Both the position numbers and the translations under genes were made by a program. Of a DNA stretch of 64,000 bases, positions 52,471-60,226 are shown piece by piece. The DNA is from Algibacter sp. L1A34. Its GTDB lineage: Bacteria; Bacteroidota; Bacteroidia; Flavobacteriales; Flavobacteriaceae. The first letter of the stretch is position 1. Each line of letters opens with the position of its first letter. Under the pieces are notes generated by a model. It was not told the DNA's origin, ran no database searches, and saw only the letters and a list, made by a program, of their open reading frames with translations. The stretch is taken from positions 1,415,501-1,479,500 of the forward strand of contig NZ_CP047029.1 of NCBI RefSeq assembly GCF_009796805.1. The letters are read 5' to 3'.

Positions 52471-55400
52471 TAGTTCTTAATTATTTTAAAGCTGTTATTC
52501 ACTGTTTTTGTAACCACTTTTAGTATATAAATACCTTTATTGAATTTAGAGGCATCAATTTTAAGTGTATTGGTTTTTGTTTCGTTGTTATAAACGCGTT
52601 TTCCTAAAAGAGAATATATTTCTACGTTAGCTTTTTCGCCTTGTAATTCACCTAAATAAAGGGTTAATTCGTTGTTTGATATAGGATTAGGAAAAACCGA
52701 CATGCTGTTATTGTAAAACATAGATTCTTCATATTTACCTTGACAAATTTTATCGGTTTCTACGGTGATTTGGTTTTCTCCTGTTTGTAAATCCAGTTCA
52801 ATGGCAGAATTAGAAGTTTCTGTAATGGTGCCATTGAGCGTGATTTTGTAAAGTGTGCCTCCGCTTAAATTTAGTGTAATCCCTTTTTTGTCGTTTGTTT
52901 GTCTAGAAAGTACAGATAAGTTTTCTGGTTCTGTAATGGTTACATTGTAGCATTGCTTATATTCTGGCTCATCTTCAACGGTAATACAGATGTTGTAATC
53001 GCCTGCGTTTAAGTCATTTTTAATAAAAGTACTTGTAAAAGTATCTTCACTATTCAGGTTATTTCCAATAATTGTTGCGGTGTAATTTAGGTTTTTTTCT
53101 GCGGAAATATTAATGTAGCCATTGTTGCTGTTTCTGCAAGTTTCATTACCTATTTGTAAGCTAAAATTATTGGCCGGCAAGCTAAATATTTCACAGCCAT
53201 TGGCATCTACAGTAGCTCCTAAGGTTGTGTTGCTGCAACTATCATCTTCATTTAAAACACCATCGCTATCTAAATCTTCTGGATTAATAAAAGGTTTATC
53301 GGCATAGATAATATATTCTCCAGCTTTTAGAGTAATGGAAGCGGTTGCATTTGTAACTTCCATAGGTGTATTTCTATTTAAAATATTATACCAAGTGCCT
53401 GTTTGTTGAAAATCTGGAGTGATGTTTTGTGCAGTAATTCCGAAATTACCAAGAATGGTGACATATTTTATTTGATCTTCCGTGGCGCTCTCTAAGGTCA
53501 GGTGTATAGATTTTACGCCTGATGTTTTATCGGTATCTACTTCAAAATTAGAAGTTTTAAAAATAGGTTCCTCAAGCTTAAGCCTAATTAAATTGCGCCA
53601 AGTATCATGAACAGATTTCCTATTAACGTTATCTAAATAGTCCCAAAGAATAGGTTTGTTACCAACTCTTCCGTTTTCATCAATCGAAATATCATAACCT
53701 AATTCACCAAATTGCCAAATCATTTTTGGACCAGGAACGGTGAAGAAAAATGCGCCTGCAGTTTCTACACGTTTTAAAGCGGTATTTAAATCTTTTACAT
53801 TGTAAAGTGTATTTGAAGCTCCAAAATTTAGGTTTCTGTACATCATGCGTTCTTCATCATGACTTTCCATATAACTCACTGATGATGTTGCTTGTGCAAA
53901 ACCTTTTTGTTTATATGAAACGTTTCCGAAGTTCGATTTTCCATTATCAAAGAAACCCATAGTAGCGTCGCTATAAGAACCGTTTAAATTATTCCAAAGC
54001 ATAATGCCTTTGCCTTCGTTTACACGGTAGTTTGCCCATTCGCTTTCTTCGGTTATACCACCTAAATGTTCAAAAATTATATAGAAATCATCTTTTTTAT
54101 CCCATTGATAATCGGCATATAGTTTTAAAACATCTACACGGTCTTGTTGATAACTACCTGTACAACTCTCATTGTTTTCGGTACAATTTTGTGTAAAACC
54201 TTTGGTTAGATCCCATCGGAAACCATCAATATTATATTCATCAATCCAAAATTGCGTAACGCGTTTTACATAGTCTCGTGTGGCTGTTTCACTGTGGTTA
54301 AAGTCGTTAAAAACACCGTAAGCATGCTTTGCTGTTTGGTTAAAAAAGGGATTATCGGCAGATGCTGTTCCTCCGTAATTTCCGTTATCGGTGTTCCAAA
54401 GGCGGTAATATGGGTTTTGCCCTGAAGCATGATTAAAAACGACATCGACAATAATGGCAATACCACGACGATGACATTCATCCACAAGAGCTTTAAAAGC
54501 ATTTTGTGTGCCATAATATTTATCGAGCGCCATATGGAACGATGGGTTGTAACCCCAACTTTCATTACCATCAAATTCATTTAAAGGCATTAACTCTATG
54601 GCGTTTATACCGAGATTTTCAATATAATCGAGTCTGCTTTTTAAAGCATCAAAACTGTGTAAGGCATCAAAGTCACGAAGTAATAATTCGTAAATTACTA
54701 AATCGGTTTTTTCTGGTGGTGTAAAATTAGTTGTTTGCCAATTATATGTTGCATCCCCTGTTCTTAATAACGTGACGCTATGATTGGTTTTTCCTGTTGG
54801 ATATGCTGGTAAATCTGGATAGGTTACCGCATTAATATATTGGTCGTTAGATTCTGCTAAAACTACTGGGGAATAAGGATCTGCAATTCTTATTGAAGCA
54901 TCAACCATATATTGATACATGTGGTTGGTTTGTGGTGTTAATCCTGTTAATTCAATCCAAAAACGATCTTTACTACTGTCCTTTTTCATTAAAAAAGCAT
55001 CATCAATTGTCCAGTCATTAAAATCGCCTATAACATGTACAAATTGTTTCCCTGGTGCGTAAAGTACTAAAGTAGCCTTTGTATTATCGGCTTCATTGTA
55101 ATTAATACCATCCAATAAATCTGTTGGTAAAGCAGCTTCTGTAACTGTTGGAGTTACTATGGCTTCAAAAGTTTTAGATTGGGTTTGTGTGCCATCGGTA
55201 ATTTGTAATTCGAATGTTGTAGTTTCGTTTACTATATAATTGTTGGTATATGTTGTAACTCCCGTTGCTATATCTACAGAAATGTTATTAGCTAAAAGTG
55301 TGAAATCGGCTGTTGTACTTGAAGTTGCATTGATAGGTAATGTTTCTCCAGCATTTAAAATGGTTGTTGTTTCTGTAGGCATGTTTAAAAATAGTTGAAA

Positions 55401-55829
55401 AGAACCAATATCGAAAAAGAAATCGGAACAACCTGATGCTTTTAATTCTTGATTTCCCGATGCGTTTCTAAAAACCATACCCATTTTGGTAGATTCATTT
55501 TGTTGCTCGGTTGTTAAACTATAATAAACGGATGGTGTTATAGTAATGCTCCATGTACCGTTGTTATTGTTTGTCATTTCGCCAATGCCATCGTCAACGC
55601 CCCAATTACCTATGGTTTTAATACCCCAAGCATCAGCATCGTTTCCTACGCCAGAGTGCATATATACTTTGTTAGGTGAGGAAATACTATTGCAGTCTGT
55701 TGCGGTACTGTTTAAGTCCACTGTTATGGTGATTTCGCTTGTAACTTCAAAAGTATTAGGTAAAATAGTAACTTGCGAAATAGCTGTTAAACTAAGTAGC
55801 AAGAAAGAAAATAGTAACAGTTTTTTCAT
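52470..55829 (-). CDS. Large GH13 alpha-amylase with type IX secretion sorting domain
   Basis: A 1119-residue secreted enzyme cutting alpha-1,4-glucans. Signal peptide; an N-terminal beta domain (20-150); an Ig-like part (150-230); a CBM48-type E-set domain (APGKQFVHVIGDFNDW, 258-273); then the GH13 barrel with region I DVVFNH (462-467), nucleophile D540 in GFRWDL, acid/base E587 in IIFEHLG and D658 in ESHDEE. Residues 852-880 (LDSDGVLNEDDSC) look like a calcium-binding thrombospondin-3-type repeat. The last 75 residues (SVFPNPISNN to FKIIKN) are a type IX sorting tail, for outer-membrane export and possibly surface attachment. Confidence 0.93.
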   Translation of the reverse strand: MKKLLLFSFLLLSLTAISQVTILPNTFEVTSEITITVDLNSTATDCNSISSPNKVYMHSGVGNDADAWGIKTIGNWGVDDGIGEMTNNNNGTWSITITPSVYYSLTTEQQNESTKMGMVFRNASGNQELKASGCSDFFFDIGSFQLFLNMPTETTTILNAGETLPINATSSTTADFTLLANNISVDIATGVTTYTNNYIVNETTTFELQITDGTQTQSKTFEAIVTPTVTEAALPTDLLDGINYNEADNTKATLVLYAPGKQFVHVIGDFNDWTIDDAFLMKKDSSKDRFWIELTGLTPQTNHMYQYMVDASIRIADPYSPVVLAESNDQYINAVTYPDLPAYPTGKTNHSVTLLRTGDATYNWQTTNFTPPEKTDLVIYELLLRDFDALHSFDALKSRLDYIENLGINAIELMPLNEFDGNESWGYNPSFHMALDKYYGTQNAFKALVDECHRRGIAIIVDVVFNHASGQNPYYRLWNTDNGNYGGTASADNPFFNQTAKHAYGVFNDFNHSETATRDYVKRVTQFWIDEYNIDGFRWDLTKGFTQNCTENNESCTGSYQQDRVDVLKLYADYQWDKKDDFYIIFEHLGGITEESEWANYRVNEGKGIMLWNNLNGSYSDATMGFFDNGKSNFGNVSYKQKGFAQATSSVSYMESHDEERMMYRNLNFGASNTLYNVKDLNTALKRVETAGAFFFTVPGPKMIWQFGELGYDISIDENGRVGNKPILWDYLDNVNRKSVHDTWRNLIRLKLEEPIFKTSNFEVDTDKTSGVKSIHLTLESATEDQIKYVTILGNFGITAQNITPDFQQTGTWYNILNRNTPMEVTNATASITLKAGEYIIYADKPFINPEDLDSDGVLNEDDSCSNTTLGATVDANGCEIFSLPANNFSLQIGNETCRNSNNGYINISAEKNLNYTATIIGNNLNSEDTFTSTFIKNDLNAGDYNICITVEDEPEYKQCYNVTITEPENLSVLSRQTNDKKGITLNLSGGTLYKITLNGTITETSNSAIELDLQTGENQITVETDKICQGKYEESMFYNNSMSVFPNPISNNELTLYLGELQGEKANVEIYSLLGKRVYNNETKTNTLKIDASKFNKGIYILKVVTKTVNNSFKIIKN

Positions 55830-55924
55830 CTGTTTTAGGTTTTAGTTAAGTTGGAATACTTTAAATAAAAGATGTTATTGAAGAAAACTATAATTGACAG
55901 TTTTATTCTACAACCTTCTTTTTA

Positions 55925-55957
55925 GAGAAAAAAAAGGCTGATAAAAACCAGCCTCTT
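55925..55957 (-). terminator. Intrinsic terminator between the SusF-type gene and the amylase gene
   Basis: On the minus strand AGGCTG and CAGCCT pair around an 8-base loop, followed by eight T. It lies inside the PUL, between transport/binding genes and the enzyme gene. Confidence 0.75.
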
Positions 55958-55973
55958 TTGTATGTTGAATAAT

Positions 55974-57440
55974 TTAGTTCGGAATTATATTATAACTTCC
56001 ATCTAAATCGTTGAACCAGAAATCGTAACTTCCTGTTTCTGCGTTAAACGGAATGTTGTCTCCGCCGCCAGATAAATTAGCTTTACCATAAAGTTCATTA
56101 GATCCTGAATATCTCCAAACATCTGCCCAATCATCATTTGCTCTAATTAAGATAAAACCTCCATTTGTTAATGTTACACCATTGATGTACCATAAGTGTG
56201 GGTTATTTGCATCTTGAGTAAAATTAGTGTCATTATCACCATCCCAACCGTTTGGTGTAGCGTCTCCAATAATAGCCATAGAAGTATATGTTGGTGCTGT
56301 TGAAGCATCGTAAGCTTCTACTGTAAAACTTCCAGATTCTCCAACTGTAGTAAAATTATAAGAGTAATAACCTGCAGTTGCTACATTGAATGTTCCTGGG
56401 TCTGAACCACTACCGGTATTTACTGCTAAAGCAGCTCCGTCGTTTGTTCCCCATTGTGGTTGCCATGTGCCTTTAGTTTCTAGTAATTTAAAATCTCCTG
56501 CTCCAAAATACCCAATATAAACATAATTGTTTGGTACATCTTGATTTCTAAACAATGGTGTGTTGTTGTTATCATTGCTCCATCCTGGTGATGTTGCGTC
56601 TCCAACTACATATAAGTTAGGGAAGGCAGAAAGGTAAGGTGTAACAGAAACGGTTACCACTTCTGAAATTCTAGTTAATTCGTTTCCTCCTGCATTTATA
56701 TTTTTAGCAATAATTCTAATATCCATATCGCCAGCAACTTCTGGTGTTAAACCAATTCCGATAGCAACAGCATTTAATTCTGAATGTGTTGATGATACCG
56801 TATTAGCGTTAGTTGTAGTTCCAATAGAAACAGGACTTGCAAAATCGCTTCCTGCTATAGCGGCTTCAATGGTGTAGTTTATGTCGATTCCTAAAGAAGA
56901 TTCTAAAACAGCATCCGTCCAATTTACAGTTAATACAGTTTCATCTACAGAGCCTATTGATAATACAAAAGCATCACTTTCTAGAGGGCTAGAAATTACC
57001 GGTGCATCTGTTGGATAACGGGTTGCTAGTAATAAAATACTGTTAGAGATTTCACTTCCAGCTGAAACTCTCATGTACGCTGGTACGTCTCTAAAGGTTG
57101 TTACTCCAGTGCTTGCAATTGCATTGTTGAATTCTGCAACCGTCATTGAAAAATTTTTCGCTTCGGTTGTTCCTAAAGTTATAGGTGATGTAAATTCAGC
57201 ATCGGTTGACATTTCGATGGTGTATGAGCTGCTTCCTGTAACCTCATCTTCCCATGACAATGTAAATGCAGGATTATCTGGCAATGCAAAATTTAAAAAC
57301 ACTGTACTAATGCCAGGTGTATTTAGAACAAACTCAGCATCTGGTGCGGTAATTGTTAGGCTCTCTTCGGTTTCGCACGAAGCGAAAAGCATTGTTGACA
57401 AAAGCAACAGAAAGCTTATTTTGTTTATATAAAATTTCAT
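55974..57440 (-). CDS. SusE/SusF-type outer-membrane starch-binding lipoprotein
   Basis: A 488-residue surface lipoprotein (lipobox LFASC, Cys22). Two SusE-type sandwich domains (about 35-140, with PAFTLSWEDEVTGSSSYTI, and 150-265) precede two starch-binding domains (about 270-375 beginning LYVVGDATSPGWSND, and 385-488 beginning IIGDATPNGWDGDND), each with the Trp-rich pattern of SusE/F glycan sites. It lies between the SusE-type gene and the amylase in the alpha-glucan locus. Naming it SusF is by position and size, not by a clear subfamily match. Confidence 0.87.
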   Translation of the reverse strand: MKFYINKISFLLLLSTMLFASCETEESLTITAPDAEFVLNTPGISTVFLNFALPDNPAFTLSWEDEVTGSSSYTIEMSTDAEFTSPITLGTTEAKNFSMTVAEFNNAIASTGVTTFRDVPAYMRVSAGSEISNSILLLATRYPTDAPVISSPLESDAFVLSIGSVDETVLTVNWTDAVLESSLGIDINYTIEAAIAGSDFASPVSIGTTTNANTVSSTHSELNAVAIGIGLTPEVAGDMDIRIIAKNINAGGNELTRISEVVTVSVTPYLSAFPNLYVVGDATSPGWSNDNNNTPLFRNQDVPNNYVYIGYFGAGDFKLLETKGTWQPQWGTNDGAALAVNTGSGSDPGTFNVATAGYYSYNFTTVGESGSFTVEAYDASTAPTYTSMAIIGDATPNGWDGDNDTNFTQDANNPHLWYINGVTLTNGGFILIRANDDWADVWRYSGSNELYGKANLSGGGDNIPFNAETGSYDFWFNDLDGSYNIIPN

Positions 57441-57465
57441 ATTTTTTCTATTAAGTGGATTAATA

Positions 57466-58593
57466 TTATAAGTTTAATGGCACAAGAATGTAACGACCAG
57501 TGAAGTCGTTAAACCAAACATCGTAATCATCTTCTACTATTACAGGAACTTGTTCGCCACCATCGGTAGCTACTCCAGAGAATCCTGTTGAGCCACCCCA
57601 AGTAGAGCCAGCGTTTGTTAAAAATGAAATATCTCCTGGTGTTAAATGTATAGCTGCTGCATACCACATGTGGCTGTCAATAGTCAATGGTGTTAAAGCG
57701 GTTGTTGCTGTACTTGACCCTTGGATATCAATACTAGAAAAATCTGTTGCTCCAGAATAATCAAACGGAGTTAATGTGTATTTTTTAGTAGAAAAATCGA
57801 TTGTAAATTGATAATAACCAGCATTTGGTACTCCAAAACGTCCTGGGTCTCCAGATTGTGTTGTTGGATTTCCGGCAATATCACCCGCTTCTGCAGGGGT
57901 ATCATCTCCTTCATTTGGAGTAACTCCCCATTGTGGTTGCCATAAACCTCGGCTCTCTAAAATTTTGAATCGACCTTCGTCAAATCCTCCTGCGTTAGCA
58001 AAATAACCAGTATAGTAATATAAATTTTGGTTATCGGCATCTCTAAATAATGGTGGATTGTTAAGGTTGTTGTTCCAGCCTGGAGCCACGCCGTTTCCTA
58101 CTAAATAGTAATCGTTAAATACGTAGTTGTAATACGGGTATACATCAAATTGTATTGCGTTTGATGCTGTCGATTCTCCATTTTGTGATCCTAAAGATGC
58201 TACTACTCTTGTGTATAAAGTAGCCCAACTAAAAGGATCTAAACCAGCACTACCTGCTGCTGCATTTATTTCGCTTGTAGATAATGTAAGGTTATTACGC
58301 CCAGTTACGGTAGATGCGGTTACAGGTGTTGTAAAAGCCTCGTCGTTTGCGAACTGTACCGCGTAATTAATAGAGGTTTGTTGTCCGTAATCCGATTCTT
58401 CCCAGTTTAGTGATAAAGCTGGGTTGTTTGAGTTATCGGCATCAAGTTCTATTTGGCTAAAGTTTAAATCGGCTAAAATTGGTGCTGATGGCGTTGAAAC
58501 TTTATATATATCGGTAGTGTCGTCGCAAGAACTCAGGCATAGTAAAACTAAACCAATAATGCTAAACACTGAAATGTTTTTAAATTTTTTCAT
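57466..58593 (-). CDS. SusE-type outer-membrane starch-binding lipoprotein
   Basis: A 375-residue lipoprotein (lipobox LCLSSC, Cys23) with an N-terminal SusE-type sandwich (about 30-145, with NPALSLNWEESDYG) and two starch-binding domains, 155-265 (YYLVGNGVAPGWNNNLNNPP) and 280-375 (DYDVWFNDFTGRYILVPL). The layout is shorter by one sandwich than the gene product after it. It holds alpha-glucan at the cell surface for the SusC/SusD pair. It is 20 bases downstream of the SusD-like gene, in one operon. Confidence 0.88.
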   Translation of the reverse strand: MKKFKNISVFSIIGLVLLCLSSCDDTTDIYKVSTPSAPILADLNFSQIELDADNSNNPALSLNWEESDYGQQTSINYAVQFANDEAFTTPVTASTVTGRNNLTLSTSEINAAAGSAGLDPFSWATLYTRVVASLGSQNGESTASNAIQFDVYPYYNYVFNDYYLVGNGVAPGWNNNLNNPPLFRDADNQNLYYYTGYFANAGGFDEGRFKILESRGLWQPQWGVTPNEGDDTPAEAGDIAGNPTTQSGDPGRFGVPNAGYYQFTIDFSTKKYTLTPFDYSGATDFSSIDIQGSSTATTALTPLTIDSHMWYAAAIHLTPGDISFLTNAGSTWGGSTGFSGVATDGGEQVPVIVEDDYDVWFNDFTGRYILVPLNL

Positions 58594-58613
58594 GGTCTTT
58601 ATTTGTTTTTAAT

Positions 58614-60215
58614 TTAGTACCCTGGATTTTGAGTAAGGTTAGGGTTTGCTGCAATACTAGCTGTTGGAATTGGGTACACATTAAAATGTGATGGTAAAGA
58701 AATACCATTACTTCCGTTGCCTTTCCATGCCCAATTGTAGTTTCCGCCTGTAAACTTATTGTAACGAATTAAATCTTGTCTACGGTGAGCTTCCCAATGT
58801 AATTCACGAGCACGTTCATCTAAAATAAAATCTAATGTTAAATCTCCAGAAGAAATGGTGTTTGGGTTGTGTGCTCTAGTTCTTAAAGCATTTACATAAG
58901 CAACAGCGTCGGTAATGGTACCACCACCACCTCTTAAGTGGGCTTCGGCATACATTAAGTATACATCTGCCAATCTAAATAAAGGGAAATCGGTATCAAC
59001 AAACGTTTGGTCTGCTCCAGCACCTCCTGTTGAGGTTGCATTCGAGTATTTTGTAATAACGTATCCAGTATCTTTATCAGAGATTTCAATAATATCAATA
59101 GGTCTGTCTGCCGAGATTATGGTGTTTCTATCATCGTCTGCAAAAGAAGAATCGAATAAATTTGCTAATTGCTTTCTAATTCTAAGTGCACCGCCCCAAC
59201 CTGGTTTACTAACACCTAGTTCTAGTCCGTTTTCTTCTAAACTTCCAACTTCACCATTAATCATAACGGTTGTTGGTCCGTAATTTTGAGTTGTTGTACC
59301 ATCGGAAACTATTGGGAAAATAATTTCGTTTACAGCAGAGTTTGTATTGTTGTCTGCCATAAAGTTGTATAAATAATTAGGTGATAATGTATAACCACCA
59401 TCCATTATTTTTTCGCAATAAGTTAAACAATCTGTATAATGGTTTTCGCCAATGTATACTTCAGAATTTAAATACATTTTAGCTAAAATCATATAAGCGA
59501 CAGATTTATCTGCACGGCCATATTCATTTTGTCTAGAGTCTACTAAATCAGTATCAATTGCAATTAATTCAGATTCAATAAAGTTGAATAACTCTGTTCT
59601 CTCATAAACAGGAGGAAAGGAATTAAGCGCATCATTTTCGGTAACAAAGTTTGCTTTCCCAAAAATATCCATCATGTAGTAATAAGCCATGGCGCGCATT
59701 AAGCGAGCTTCTGCTCTATAAGCTACAATTTCGGTTCTAATCGCTGTAGATACGTTTCTTTCATCGAGTTTATCATCTGTAGTCTCTCTTAAAAAGTTGT
59801 TAGCTAAAGCAACAGAAAGGTGTGCTCTACTAAACATTCCTAGTAATAAAGGGTTTTGAGCTGTCCAGGTGTTTCTTTGAATTTCTCTAGCACCAGGGTC
59901 ATTTTCGTAAGACCAAATCATTTGGTCGGCCGATAAGGTTTGTACATATAAAAGTACGCGTCCAAACTGGCTAGTTCCAGCATCAATGTTTTTTAGATTT
60001 GAGTTTCCTGGCCCATCTGTTCCTGTAAGTGCTAAGTTGGCATAAATACCTGCTAACACTTGTTTGTATGCAGCTTCGTTAGTAAAAAGATCGTCACTTA
60101 ATGTGGTTTGATCATCATTAGGAACAATATCTAAATCATCCGTGCACGATGTTAGTGTCGCGAAAAAAAGTAGTGCGATCCCAACGGTATTTTGTATTTT
60201 AAATCTTGGTTTCAT
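58614..60215 (-). CDS. SusD/RagB-type outer-membrane lipoprotein (alpha-glucan PUL)
   Basis: A 533-residue glycan-binding lid of the SusC channel. Lipobox TLTSC (Cys24), then DDLDIVPNDDQTTLSDDLF, the classical SusD N-terminal pattern, and helical TPR-like arrays (AEARLMRAMAYYYMMDIFGKAN). RLADVYLMYAEAHLRGGG and the C-terminal ERARELHWEAHRRQDLIRYNKF are the RagB/SusD signature ends. It lies 11 bases after the SusC gene. Its partner genes (SusE types, GH13) point to maltodextrin as ligand. Confidence 0.94.
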   Translation of the reverse strand: MKPRFKIQNTVGIALLFFATLTSCTDDLDIVPNDDQTTLSDDLFTNEAAYKQVLAGIYANLALTGTDGPGNSNLKNIDAGTSQFGRVLLYVQTLSADQMIWSYENDPGAREIQRNTWTAQNPLLLGMFSRAHLSVALANNFLRETTDDKLDERNVSTAIRTEIVAYRAEARLMRAMAYYYMMDIFGKANFVTENDALNSFPPVYERTELFNFIESELIAIDTDLVDSRQNEYGRADKSVAYMILAKMYLNSEVYIGENHYTDCLTYCEKIMDGGYTLSPNYLYNFMADNNTNSAVNEIIFPIVSDGTTTQNYGPTTVMINGEVGSLEENGLELGVSKPGWGGALRIRKQLANLFDSSFADDDRNTIISADRPIDIIEISDKDTGYVITKYSNATSTGGAGADQTFVDTDFPLFRLADVYLMYAEAHLRGGGGTITDAVAYVNALRTRAHNPNTISSGDLTLDFILDERARELHWEAHRRQDLIRYNKFTGGNYNWAWKGNGSNGISLPSHFNVYPIPTASIAANPNLTQNPGY

Positions 60216-60226
60216 AGTTGTGTTTT

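Noticed and set aside
54266-54580. Open frame on the minus strand in a second frame of the amylase region
   Set aside because: It overlaps the catalytic core of the GH13 gene in another frame. The GH13 frame has all active-site motifs, so this is a shadow.
57073-57432. Open frame of about 119 codons on the plus strand
   Set aside because: It lies wholly inside the SusF-type gene on the other strand. The translation is low-complexity and lacks any motif, while the minus-strand product has lipobox and starch-binding domains.
58915-59283. Open frame of about 122 codons on the plus strand
   Set aside because: It is antisense to the SusD-like gene, whose signature motifs are clear in the minus-strand frame. 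It has no plausible domain.
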